Positions 35,001 through 43,692 are shown, counted from the first letter of the stretch. The stretch: DNA of 64,000 nucleotides from Fretibacterium fastidiosum (GCF_964642095.1 NZ_OZ209244.1:1674001-1738000); one strand, 5' to 3'. Notes: generated from the letters alone by a model not told the origin. Made by a program: numbers and translations.

Positions 35001-36061
35001 ATAAATTCCAGTAGGTTTCCCGAGTTTTCGACCAGGATCATCCGGGCACGCTGATTCCTCGTGGTGCCCCACTCGATCTTCAGGTCGTCGATCGCGGGAC
35101 TTTTCTCCCGGAACTCCGCCTCCGTCGAACCGATCCGAGGGAAGCCGTTCCTGTGGGTGATGTCGAAGCTGGCTGTGGGCTTCGCGGAGACGAGGTCCCT
35201 GTAGAAGCGGCGCTTGTAGGAGCGCAAAAGGGCCCAAGCAGGCAGCTCCTTGCTCACCAGCGTGCTCCAGCACGAGACGGTCCTGGGATAGAGCCTCCGC
35301 TGGGCCGTCTGATACTCCTCCGGGCACTTTGTGCCGTCGAAACCGTAGTGCTCGTCCGTAGAGAAGTTCAGCGCCATCGCTCTTTCATAAGGGAAGAGAT
35401 TCCCATCTAGAGCAAATCCACTTATTTGATCCCTCATGATAGAATGCGCTGTATCAATAGATTGTTGCTCATCATCACTATATACAATGATATCTACCAT
35501 ATGGTCCCCTGTTCGAGGACTATTGGGATATATCCATCTCGGCCACCAATTAAAAGCATCTCCTTCATACTCGTCGAACAGTCCGTAGACGTAATGGCCG
35601 CACTCGTGGGCCAGCGTGTACCCCGTGTCGATCGGCCCTTGATCGGACGAGAAGTTATCGCGTCCCCCGAGAAACTCGCTGCTCATCTTGATGGCATGTT
35701 TGGGGCTGACAGCCTCCTGCCGGTAGGGGACGTAGGCCCCGGCCTCCGTCTCGGCATGGGTTTTTCCATTTTCATGGTAATTCTCCAGCCACCTGACATG
35801 AGCGAACTCCCTGTTCCCCTTGCCCTGCACGATCTTCACGCGGCCCAGGCGGTGCCGGCCGTTCGTCATCTCGTACACCGCCACGGACCAGTGCCGCATC
35901 GCCTCGGTAAAGGCGTCCCGGGAGGCGGTGTTCATGTACTCGAAGCTGTCTATCGTCATGTTGATGGGGCTGACCGTGTCGTACTCCTCGATCGCCGCGC
36001 CTGCCGGCGTGGCGCAGAGCGCCAGCCCCAACAGTGCACAGAACCCAAAAGCCCTTCTCAT
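32054..36061 (-). CDS. CLCA-like secreted metalloprotease/VWA protein with Synergist-CTERM tail
   Basis: A 1335-residue surface protein. Residues 1-22 are a signal peptide. The N-terminal domain carries HECGHYVYGLFDE (residues 152-164), an exact match to the CLCA metallohydrolase signature HExxHxxxGxxDE. A VWA-like domain begins near 338, but its MIDAS motif is degenerate (ENSGN instead of DxSxS). Beta-sandwich domains follow, and residues 807-850 (HMRDDGVAPDLADRDGIYTG) resemble the DDGA..D..DGIYS stretch of animal CLCAs. A Gly/Asp/Pro linker spans about 1112-1185, then another beta domain. The end GGGC (1304-1307), hydrophobic helix and basic tail form the sorting signal. ATG 36061 follows GGAGGTG. 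It probably cleaves itself or envelope/host proteins. Confidence 0.8.
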   Translation of the reverse strand: MRRAFGFCALLGLALCATPAGAAIEEYDTVSPINMTIDSFEYMNTASRDAFTEAMRHWSVAVYEMTNGRHRLGRVKIVQGKGNREFAHVRWLENYHENGKTHAETEAGAYVPYRQEAVSPKHAIKMSSEFLGGRDNFSSDQGPIDTGYTLAHECGHYVYGLFDEYEGDAFNWWPRWIYPNSPRTGDHMVDIIVYSDDEQQSIDTAHSIMRDQISGFALDGNLFPYERAMALNFSTDEHYGFDGTKCPEEYQTAQRRLYPRTVSCWSTLVSKELPAWALLRSYKRRFYRDLVSAKPTASFDITHRNGFPRIGSTEAEFREKSPAIDDLKIEWGTTRNQRARMILVENSGNLLEFIFGLTWPYTPEVCNLVDMMLTAIPAGADVGVFTFDRDGVHEVVPFRKIADGPNGGGVLPENAIIRDGLSMETQNKLRTLLRPQDTQTGIDIPLYDVLSDAIDRLQAYMDARHILLGDIVVLVAQKPEDSEKHSGKTTFEALAAKSRSFFIPLSFVSLRNRSIELYQRLSRETGGYVRKSSVPLSPERIRYIGNAPWRSFQEEPYLLLNPWNGHLQLLCADDFGDVFSGHSALGTSPPRTVQSNTQWRSPDSVAGEAGPSMPEAIQEKRDAKVRGERLTSSPFLLDSRIGAFSAFINIVNPYRRSLQCTLVAPGGKRFPIGGMITGMDNNLNVRVKVKPSQVGYWRLECEGAGYKEAQVSFYIVGESRGLEAGETLDEDGKRDAVGKDEVSVRQEEEGGRGYRGALFHHLEAAGVSGGVFNSAENGKRLRLQCSTYEGEELLTGLSVVARVIHPAGWSESIHMRDDGVAPDLADRDGIYTGEVFCNELGHYQVVTTADNDGGAYVTRLSKPNDPEGSFDLEGKSPFWGDAVTEPFRRMDQVTFDVIYDPETARAPDPVCAHMTLPILSIGDIEGPQHILEGIETEYSADITPGELGTMMAKYFAWSVDNSDKFRILPDPEGRYNVVRVITDRDYGSSSGRLQVCNAVPPALIRLVEAQRRTLALSVVQPVFAGAGFVQSGHTVFENEEIFFEGTLRLPEGYDSTASWSRRGPDQVARLVRQDATGCTVRTLRPGTFTLTLSSDVYPDRIGRTITVKVIRREGPGSQPGKPGDDAGSKPRPIPGGDPGGDDDVDTDPGDDGDGGSGGGGPGRPGRPPRGPETPDPEEPVPLPPGVSAVLVDGRPLGPGGTSLVEGIRSVSLAFRFANAVERHVLSASLLSAEEGRNEAEATIDGARLSADRLALTADFHPRTEGRYRIAYGFERKDGVRATGSFVVKVTGGSGSSDQGDERRGGGCSALNGAVILFLLACFLLPCRAEGAGDRS

Positions 36062-36090
36062 CGTATTCACCTCCATAACGTGCCACACGA

Positions 36091-37497
36091 CTACACCACG
36101 CGGATCAGAACCCAGACGACATCCCAAGCCCCATCCTCCCGGCGCTTGACGCAGGGGATGCAGTACAGGCCACGGGGGGCGTAGATTCCTCCCAAGCCTT
36201 CCGTGGAAAGCACTTTGAAACGGTCGCCCTCCACAGTGAAATAACCTCCGGTAAAAAACATGGCCATGGGATTATACCCCGACTCGCCCAGAGGGACGCT
36301 GCCCAACTCGTAAACCTCCACGGCCCTCTTCACCTCGATATAGCGCACCCTGTCCGAGCTTGCGATCCCCTCCGGAACCTGCCCCGAGACGACGGCCCGC
36401 AGAACCGCAGGTCCCTCCTCGCCGGGGATTCTCACCTCCTTCGTCGCATCGTTTTCTCCATCCACACGGACGAACAGGCCGCCTTCCCTCAGTAAAAGCA
36501 GTGTGCCCGATCCATACTTGAAAAGCTCGTAGGAGGGCATTTCTTTGACAACCCCTTGCGGTATCCTCCCTTGCGGCACCCTCATCCCTTCAAGCTCTCC
36601 TACCAGAGCCACCATTGAATCATGGCGCCTGTCGCTCACCTTACCCATGAAACAAGGCGATCTATGAAGAAAATAACCTTTTGTAGCAACGTACCCGACA
36701 ATTCCGCCGACCCAACGCTCTCCGGACACGCGGCCTACAACTCCGGAGAACCCTACCAAAGCAGTGTTCCAAACGTTCGCACAGGAGCTGGCGCTGGCCA
36801 TCCCCCCCTCGCAGCCGCTCCATTTTCTGGACTCCCTAGCCCACCGGCCGATCAGACCACCGACCTCCTCCCTGCCCGTGACCTCGCCGCGGTAGAGGTT
36901 GAACTTACAAAAATTCCAATCGAGATAACCGGCCAGGCCACCCACGCGGTCCCTTCCCCGCACCGAGCCCGATACACCACAGTTTTCTATGCGCGTGTAA
37001 TCTCCGTCGCCGACGAGCCCGCCGACGCAGTCCCGCCCCTCGACGTCCACGCTCTCCAGCGTGACGCTTGACAAACGCCCCTGTTCCATCACCCCGACGA
37101 GCCCCTGACCGTCGCGGTCCCCTCGGATCGTCAGGTTGGAGACGACGGCTCCGGTGCTCTCCAGATGTCCCGTGAAGGGGTTTTCCCTCGTCCCTATCGG
37201 CACCCAGTCCCGGCCCGACAGGTCGATGTCACTCGAGATATGGAAATGGGCCCCCTTCGCCCCCCCTCCGTTGACCTGTTTCGCCATCAGGGCCAGCTGC
37301 TCCGCCGTCTCGATCACGTAGGGGTCGCCCGGACCGCCGGAGCCCCCGGCAAAACCGCCCGCCGCATGGTCGATCCAGTACTCCCGCCCCGGAACCCGGA
37401 CGAACTCCCAGTTGCCCCGGTCACGAAAGGTCAGGTACGTCACGGGCCACGCCATCAGCGCGGCGAACAGAAATACAATCGCTCTCCTCCTCAACAT
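36091..37497 (-). CDS. GLUG-repeat envelope protein, tandem copy 3
   Basis: The 468-residue product starts with a basic N terminus and one hydrophobic helix (residues 6-24) without a clear cleavage site, so it may stay anchored. GLUG-type repeats follow, VGGLVG at 158, VGGLAG at 185, VGGLIG at 212 and VGGIVG at 263, the pattern of beta-helical surface adhesins. The C-terminal half (LFVRVDGE..IPGEEGPAVLRAVVSG) has no family I know. It lacks the GGGC tail. It is nearly identical to the next copy (37515-38885) over residues 1-220 and at the C terminus, and differs in the middle. ATG 37497 follows AAGGTGG. Confidence 0.7.
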   Translation of the reverse strand: MLRRRAIVFLFAALMAWPVTYLTFRDRGNWEFVRVPGREYWIDHAAGGFAGGSGGPGDPYVIETAEQLALMAKQVNGGGAKGAHFHISSDIDLSGRDWVPIGTRENPFTGHLESTGAVVSNLTIRGDRDGQGLVGVMEQGRLSSVTLESVDVEGRDCVGGLVGDGDYTRIENCGVSGSVRGRDRVGGLAGYLDWNFCKFNLYRGEVTGREEVGGLIGRWARESRKWSGCEGGMASASSCANVWNTALVGFSGVVGRVSGERWVGGIVGYVATKGYFLHRSPCFMGKVSDRRHDSMVALVGELEGMRVPQGRIPQGVVKEMPSYELFKYGSGTLLLLREGGLFVRVDGENDATKEVRIPGEEGPAVLRAVVSGQVPEGIASSDRVRYIEVKRAVEVYELGSVPLGESGYNPMAMFFTGGYFTVEGDRFKVLSTEGLGGIYAPRGLYCIPCVKRREDGAWDVVWVLIRVV

Positions 37498-37514
37498 CGT
37501 CACCACCTTTTTCC

Positions 37515-38885
37515 TCACACCACGCGGATCAGAACCCAGACGACATCCCAAGCCCCATCCTCCCGGCGCTTGACGCAGGGAACGCAGTACAGGCCACGGG
37601 GGGCGTAGATTCCTCCCAAGCCTTCCGTGGAAAGCACTTTGAAACGGTCGCCCTCCACAGTGAAATAACCTCCGGTAAAAAACATGGCCATGGGATTATA
37701 CCCCGACTCGCCCAGAGGGACGCTGCCCAACTCGTAAACCTCCATGGCCCTCTTCACGGCCCTCTTCACCTCGATATAGCGCACCCTGTCCGAGCTTGCG
37801 ATCCCCTCCGGAGCCTGCCCGGAGATGACGGCCCGCAGAACCGCAGGCCCCTCCTCGCCGGGGATTCTCACCTCTTCTCCATCCACACGGACGAACAGGC
37901 CGCCCTCCCTCAAAAGCAGTGTGCCCCATCCATAGAAAAGCTCGTAGGAGGGCATTTCCTTAATAGCCTCTTGTGGTGCACCCTTAATCCCTCCTATCAG
38001 AGCCACCATTGAATCGTGGCGCCTGTCGCTCACCTTACCCATGAAGCTGGGATTTCTAAAAGAATTGTGTCTTTCAGTAATGTACCCGACAATTCCGCCG
38101 ACCCAACGCTCTCCGGACACATGGCCCACAACTCCGGAGAACCCTATCAGGGTGGTTTTCCAAATATCTTGTACATTGGCGCTGGCCATCCCCCCCTCGC
38201 AGCCGCTCCACTTCCTGGACTCCCTCGCCCACCGGCCGACCAGACCACCGACCTCATCCCTGCCCGTGACCTCGCCGCGGTAGAGGTTGAACTCACAAAA
38301 ATTCCAATCGAGATAACCGGCCAGGCCACCCACGCGGTCCCTTCCCCGCACCGAGCCCGATACACCGCAGTTTTCTATGCGCGTGTAATCTCCGTCGCCA
38401 ACGAGTCCGCCGACGCGGTCTCGCCCCTTGACGTCCACACTCTCCAGCGTGACGCTCGACAAACGCCCATGTTCCATCACCCCGACGAGCCCCTGCCCGT
38501 CGCGGTCCCCTCGGATCGTCAGGTTGGAGACGACGGCTCCGGTGCTCTCCAGATATCCCGTGAAGGGGTTTTCCCTCGTCCCTATCGGCACCCAGTCCCG
38601 GCCCGACAGGTCGATGTCACTCGAGATATGGAAATGGGCTCCCTTCGCCTCCCCTCCGTTGACCCGTTTCGCCACCAGGGCCAGCTGCTCCGCCGTCTCG
38701 ATCACGTAGGGGTCGCCCCAACCGCCGGAGCCCCCGGCAAAGCCGCCCGCCGCATGGTCGATCCAGTACTCCCGCCCCGGAACCCGGACGAACTCCCAGT
38801 TGCCCCGGTCACGAAAGGTCAGGTACGTCACGGGCCACGCCATCAGCGCGGCGAACAGAAATACAACCGCTCTCCTCCTCAACAT
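37515..38885 (-). CDS. GLUG-repeat envelope protein, tandem copy 2
   Basis: A 456-residue paralogue of its two neighbours with the same N-terminal helix and GLUG repeats. Its first 220 residues differ from copy 3 at only a handful of positions, for example MAKQVNGGGAK against VAKRVNGGEAK. The middle differs by substitutions and small deletions (NVQDIWKTTLIGFSG, YITERHNSFRNPSF), and KRAVKRAMEVYEL carries a four-residue duplication. The C terminus is again nearly identical, ending WVLIRVV. Only 17 bases separate it from the copy downstream. The pattern points to recent tandem duplication followed by recombination. Confidence 0.7.
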   Translation of the reverse strand: MLRRRAVVFLFAALMAWPVTYLTFRDRGNWEFVRVPGREYWIDHAAGGFAGGSGGWGDPYVIETAEQLALVAKRVNGGEAKGAHFHISSDIDLSGRDWVPIGTRENPFTGYLESTGAVVSNLTIRGDRDGQGLVGVMEHGRLSSVTLESVDVKGRDRVGGLVGDGDYTRIENCGVSGSVRGRDRVGGLAGYLDWNFCEFNLYRGEVTGRDEVGGLVGRWARESRKWSGCEGGMASANVQDIWKTTLIGFSGVVGHVSGERWVGGIVGYITERHNSFRNPSFMGKVSDRRHDSMVALIGGIKGAPQEAIKEMPSYELFYGWGTLLLREGGLFVRVDGEEVRIPGEEGPAVLRAVISGQAPEGIASSDRVRYIEVKRAVKRAMEVYELGSVPLGESGYNPMAMFFTGGYFTVEGDRFKVLSTEGLGGIYAPRGLYCVPCVKRREDGAWDVVWVLIRVV

Positions 38886-38902
38886 CGTCACCACCTTTTT
38901 CC

Positions 38903-40285
38903 TTAAACCACGCGGATCAGAACCCAAGTCACATCCAGGGTATCGTCATCGAGGAACTTGACGCAGGGGATGCAGTACAGGCCCCGGGGGGCAAAAAAGT
39001 TCTCACAGTTCTCGTCTATGGGCAGCTTGATGTGGTCCGCGGCCATTCCGGAATACATCGATATAAAAAACCTGATCCCATGCCAGCCAACGGGACCTCC
39101 GATATCGGTAAAGGCCAATTCGGGGATTCCCGATGCCCTCTTCACCTCGATATAGCGCACCCTGTCCGAGCTTGTGAGCCCATCTGGAACCTGCTCCGAG
39201 ACGACGGCATGCAGGACAGCAGGTCCCTCCCGGCTGGGGACCCGCACCTCCCTTACGGTGCCCTTTTCCCCGCAAACACGGACAAACAGGGCGTCCTCTC
39301 TCAGAAAAATCCACGCTCCCGGCTTGCTCCACACGAGATCATAGGGGAAATTCTCCCGGTAGTCCCAATCCGGTATACTGCCCCCGCCTCCCACCATGGC
39401 AACAGTCGATCCATGGCGATCGTCAGCCACCCTGCCCGTAAAAAAACCGTTCAAGATGCTATACCCATTTGCCGCTACATAGCCAATGAGGCCACCAACA
39501 CACTTTGCCCCTCTGACGCGACTGATAACACCGACACCCCGAATAAAGGCGCTGTTCCAAACGTTCGCACAGGAGCTGGCGCTGGCCATTCCCCCCTCGC
39601 AGCCGCTCCACCTTCTGGACTCCTTCGCCCACCGACCGATCAGACCGCCGACCTCCTCCCTGCCCGTGACCTCGCCGCGATAGAATCCATCTATGCAATA
39701 GCTCCAGTTCGTGTCCCCGGCCAATCCCCCTACGCGATCCCTTCCCCGCACCGAGCCCGATACGCCGCAGCTCCCGATGATTATGTAATCCCCGCCCCCG
39801 ACGAGCCCGCCGACGCGGTCCCGCCCCTCGACGTCCACGCTCTCCAGCGTGACGCTCGACAAACGCCCCTGTTCCATCACCCCGACGAGCCCCTGACCGT
39901 CGCGGTCCCCTCGGATCGTCAGGTTGGAGACGACGGCTCCGGTGCTCTCCAGATGTCCCGTGAAGGGGTTTTCCCTCGTCCCTATCGGCACCCAGTCCCG
40001 GCCCGACAGGTCGATATCACTCGAGATATGGAAATGGGCCCCCTTCGCCCCCCCTCCGTTGACCCGTTTCGCCACCAGGGCCAGCTGCTCCGCCGTCTCG
40101 ATCACGTAGGGGTCGCCCCAACCGCCGGAGCCCCCGGCAAAGCCGCCCGCCGCATGGTCGATCCAGTACTCCCGCCCCGGAACCCGGACGAACTCCCAGT
40201 TGCCCCGGTCACGAAAGATCAGGTACGTCACGGGCCACGCCATCAGCGCGGCGAACAGAAAGGCAATCGCTCTCCTCCTCAACAT
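38903..40285 (-). CDS. GLUG-repeat envelope protein, tandem copy 1 (diverged C-terminal half)
   Basis: A 460-residue paralogue. The first 240 residues are close to copies 2 and 3, including the hydrophobic N terminus (VTYLIFRDRGNW) and the GLUG motifs VGGLVG, VGGLAG and VGGLIG. From about residue 245 it diverges strongly (GVGVISRVRGAKCVGGLIGY, FFTGRVADDRHGS, PDWDYRENFPYDL), then partly converges (SSDRVRYIEVKRA, YCIPCVK, WVLIRVV). The abrupt change of similarity within one gene makes it a mosaic. It begins 23 bases after the large fused gene upstream. ATG 40285 follows AAGGTGG. Confidence 0.7.
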   Translation of the reverse strand: MLRRRAIAFLFAALMAWPVTYLIFRDRGNWEFVRVPGREYWIDHAAGGFAGGSGGWGDPYVIETAEQLALVAKRVNGGGAKGAHFHISSDIDLSGRDWVPIGTRENPFTGHLESTGAVVSNLTIRGDRDGQGLVGVMEQGRLSSVTLESVDVEGRDRVGGLVGGGDYIIIGSCGVSGSVRGRDRVGGLAGDTNWSYCIDGFYRGEVTGREEVGGLIGRWAKESRRWSGCEGGMASASSCANVWNSAFIRGVGVISRVRGAKCVGGLIGYVAANGYSILNGFFTGRVADDRHGSTVAMVGGGGSIPDWDYRENFPYDLVWSKPGAWIFLREDALFVRVCGEKGTVREVRVPSREGPAVLHAVVSEQVPDGLTSSDRVRYIEVKRASGIPELAFTDIGGPVGWHGIRFFISMYSGMAADHIKLPIDENCENFFAPRGLYCIPCVKFLDDDTLDVTWVLIRVV

Positions 40286-40308
40286 CGTCACCACCTTTAC
40301 CTTCCCCA

Positions 40309-43300
40309 TCAGAAGCGGCCTCCCGCTCCTCCGGACCGGCCAAATAGTAAGAGGCACACAAGGAGGAACAGAACAGCGGCGCCGTACAGGGCATTGCATC
40401 CGCCGCCGCGCTCCACAATCGTCGTATCGCTCCCCTCGCCATAGTACTCCGCCACCCGGATGGTGTAGCGCTCGCTGCGGGCCGTACCATCCCCGCCGTC
40501 CGTGTAGTCCAGGCGGGCCGCGTAGTATCCCGGTTCCCTCAGCACGGCAAGGCCCTCCCACTCCAGCCGATCGTCCGAGTGGCGGATGTCCGGCCTGAAC
40601 TCCCTGCCGTCCTCATCCGTCAGCGTCATATCGACGGCCCTGGGAGCCTTCGTGAATACAGCAATCATAGACAATGTCTTGTCCTGATAATATGGAGGGT
40701 CGGACAGGCGAAACACCTTCAGAGACACGTCCGATACCCGGACCTCCCTCGAGTCCTCGTAGCTCCTTCCGGCAGAGTCCGTCATCCTGAAGTCGAAAAT
40801 ATAACTGCCCTTCTCCGCAAAGGTCAGTCTTTTGCCTATCGTCCCCCGGACGGAGTCCGATATCGCGATGGGAAGTTCTTTCTCAACCGCCTCGGGATGT
40901 CCCTTACGGCGGATCGACACGGTGCTGTAGGCACAGGGCCGAGAGTATGTCGCGACGTACGTGTTTTCCATGTTATTCTTCGTGCTGTTGGGGCTCAGCG
41001 CAACGACATACAGATCGTCCTCGCCGTCCCGAGGCGTGGGTTCCCCAGGCCCTGGGCGCTTCAGGCGGACCGACAGATCCAGATACTGCAACGGCCTGTT
41101 TGCAACCGAAGCCCGGACCATGCCGTCGCCTCCCTCCAGCGTATCGACCACCGCAAACGCGCGTCCGTTGTCCTCCGTTATCCTCACCTGGGGCAGCCGT
41201 CCAAGATTGCTGCCCTGCATCAACTCGAAACGGATTTCCACGTCCTTCAGGCAGTTCGTCACGCTGTCTGAGCCGGTCTCTATCTTCTCCACCAGTTTCA
41301 CCTTGATCGAGCCCGTGTCTTTTGGGCGGAACGCGATCGTCGTGGAATTCCGGATGTTTCCCGGAAGAAGCGAAACCTGCCCGAACCCCCAGGCGCCGAC
41401 GGAGGCCCCTTTCGAATAGTCATGTGGAACGCCGCGTGCATCGGCTCGGAAATTCCAGGGGTAATCTGTCAGCATAGCCGGCAGGTCGGCGGAAACCCTC
41501 CCCTCGGCTGGACCGGCGTATCTTATTGGAATCGTGGGCGCATGGCCCCCGCGATCCTCGGCCTCCGGGGGCCATGACTCGAAAACCTCTCCGACCGTGC
41601 CGTCCGACATGCCAGCGGACGGTGCTTCAACCAGGTTGCAGTTTTCATCCAGGACAACGCCGTCTGCGCTGTCCTCGAGCCCATCCGCCAGCAACGAGGC
41701 ATAAAAGAGTGGCTGCACCCCGAAAATGGCGGAATCGCTCCGCCTCGCGACGTTGCCGAACAACGTACTGTTGCACAGTGTCAGGGCCTGAGCCTTCACC
41801 GCGCCGCCGGCCGATTGCGTCTCGTTATCGACGAGAAGGCAATCCTCCAGCACGAGGCATCCTCCGGGTGCCCACTTCCTTATCGAGGGGAAAAATGCAT
41901 GATGTACGGCAAAGGGAACCTCTTCCACGACAGCATGCCTCGCCGCCGACCGGCATATTGTGAAATCCGGAGAGACGACGACATCGCCAAGCTGATTGCC
42001 GACAATCGTGTTGTGTACCGAGGGCCACGGCGAGGGATGGGAGACAGCCGCTGCTCCCCCGCGGTCCGCGCGGTTCCAGCCCACGAACGTTCGCAACAGC
42101 GTCAAGTTGACGCCGTCCGCCAGCAATGTGCCGGGACCACTTCGGGATCTCCCCCGAAACAGACAGCGCTCCATCCGCGAGTCTCGACCGTAGGAAACGC
42201 CTAAGTCGATAACTACGGCGCTCTCCCCTCCAACGATGTCGACAAAGGAACAGTCTTTGAGGACGAAACCGCTGCAGTTACAGAGCAGGCCCCCATTGCA
42301 CTCCCCCGTATTCCGAGGGTCCCCCCTGCCGAACCCCTTCAGTACAAGCCCGTTGGCGAGGAAATCCCCAGCGGCGTGCAGATGACGGTAGCCCCCGTCG
42401 CGAAGGCCAAGAACCAGACGCTCTCCCTCACGACCCGTGCTGGCATCGATTTTCAGCCCTCTTATCGAACTCGCATCGAGCACGCCGCACAGATCGATCT
42501 CATGGACCGACGGCGCAAATTGGATGACATCCCCCTCCGTCCCCAGCAACCGGATCGTCCATAAGATAGACCGAAGGCTTCCGGCGGGTGGATCGTTCAT
42601 GTCGTCCCCCGGGTCGGTCACCCTGTAGGTTGCAGCTCCGGCGGGGAGCGCCGCCAGGGACAGCGGTACCATCAACAGAAGAAGGCAGGCTGCACGTCTC
42701 CCGCCTCTTTCCACCTTTCTTTTAACGACAACGAAGAAAAGCACGAGAAAAAACGACGAAATGAAAAATGGAAAGGAGCGACAGCCTCCGCCACTCTTTT
42801 CGATAGCGATCTCCCCACCGCCGCGATCGTAGGTATCGACATAAACGGGGATGGACTCTCTGCATACCCTCCGAGTGGAGGGATCGACGAACGTCAGGAC
42901 GACCTCGTGAACCCCGGACGAACGGGGCGTCGGATACCCGATTGCCTCCAGATCGCCGCTGTTCAGCATGACATCGGCACCCTGGTAATCACCGTCCTTC
43001 AGGATACCGATATCTACGCTGCCGGGCAGGGATGCGAAGATCGCCGCAACCTCGAAGCTCTGCCCTACGTAATAGGGGGCCTTGGAGGCCCGAAAGTCCC
43101 TCAGAGGTTTCGGCGCCGGACGGCAACGAACGGGAAAGGAAAAGAAGGAGGTTGCCCCGGAGTGGTCAGTCAGTGCCGCCCGGAAGCGGTAGTCGCCCTC
43201 AGCCGGAAGGGACAGGGGCCGGCGCGTCGCCGCATAGATTCCGCCTTCGACCGACAAGGGCAGGTTCTCATGGAGGACCCGGCCAGAGACGTCCTCGACC

Positions 43301-43473
43301 GCTAGCAAAGTCGCGCTCTTCATCGCCTCGACCGTCACGACCGTATAACGGCAAGGCGCGCCGACATAGGCATCAGGCGGGGAGAAAAGACGAACCTGCA
43401 TTTCCGCGGAAACTATCCGTCCCCCCCAGAACACCGACAACACTGCTGCAAGAAAAACACATCGCCTCTTCAT
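40309..43473 (-). CDS. Double Synergist-CTERM surface protein; apparent in-frame fusion of two genes
   Basis: The 1054-residue frame reads as two complete surface proteins in a row. Part one has a signal peptide (1-23), two beta domains, and at 228-253 GGGC, a Phe-rich membrane helix and KRK, a complete sorting signal. It then runs straight into RRAACLLLLMVPLSLAALPAGAA, a second signal peptide, with a possible GTG start at 42714. Part two has a beta-helix (TYRVTDPGDDMNDPPAGSLR), further beta domains, and a second GGGC tail at 1023-1054. The last 250 residues resemble part one (APYY..FEVAAIF against PPYY..LSMIAVF). It is the first gene of the operon. Confidence 0.7.
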   Translation of the reverse strand: MKRRCVFLAAVLSVFWGGRIVSAEMQVRLFSPPDAYVGAPCRYTVVTVEAMKSATLLAVEDVSGRVLHENLPLSVEGGIYAATRRPLSLPAEGDYRFRAALTDHSGATSFFSFPVRCRPAPKPLRDFRASKAPYYVGQSFEVAAIFASLPGSVDIGILKDGDYQGADVMLNSGDLEAIGYPTPRSSGVHEVVLTFVDPSTRRVCRESIPVYVDTYDRGGGEIAIEKSGGGCRSFPFFISSFFLVLFFVVVKRKVERGGRRAACLLLLMVPLSLAALPAGAATYRVTDPGDDMNDPPAGSLRSILWTIRLLGTEGDVIQFAPSVHEIDLCGVLDASSIRGLKIDASTGREGERLVLGLRDGGYRHLHAAGDFLANGLVLKGFGRGDPRNTGECNGGLLCNCSGFVLKDCSFVDIVGGESAVVIDLGVSYGRDSRMERCLFRGRSRSGPGTLLADGVNLTLLRTFVGWNRADRGGAAAVSHPSPWPSVHNTIVGNQLGDVVVSPDFTICRSAARHAVVEEVPFAVHHAFFPSIRKWAPGGCLVLEDCLLVDNETQSAGGAVKAQALTLCNSTLFGNVARRSDSAIFGVQPLFYASLLADGLEDSADGVVLDENCNLVEAPSAGMSDGTVGEVFESWPPEAEDRGGHAPTIPIRYAGPAEGRVSADLPAMLTDYPWNFRADARGVPHDYSKGASVGAWGFGQVSLLPGNIRNSTTIAFRPKDTGSIKVKLVEKIETGSDSVTNCLKDVEIRFELMQGSNLGRLPQVRITEDNGRAFAVVDTLEGGDGMVRASVANRPLQYLDLSVRLKRPGPGEPTPRDGEDDLYVVALSPNSTKNNMENTYVATYSRPCAYSTVSIRRKGHPEAVEKELPIAISDSVRGTIGKRLTFAEKGSYIFDFRMTDSAGRSYEDSREVRVSDVSLKVFRLSDPPYYQDKTLSMIAVFTKAPRAVDMTLTDEDGREFRPDIRHSDDRLEWEGLAVLREPGYYAARLDYTDGGDGTARSERYTIRVAEYYGEGSDTTIVERGGGCNALYGAAVLFLLVCLLLFGRSGGAGGRF

Positions 43474-43692
43474 GACCGCACCTCCGTCAATCCTTCATAT
43501 AATCCCCAAATCCACGGGAACGCAAAGTGCGGGCAAAGTAAAGGGCCAGGCAGAGGAAAAGTTTTAAAAAATGGGCTGTTCACCCCTCCGCTGCCTTTAA
43601 ATACGGAAATATCTTCCCGTTCTCACAATAACCCCGTCAGCGTGGGCTCGCACCCACACCCCCTCTCGGCTATTGGCCCGGCGTTCTCCTGC

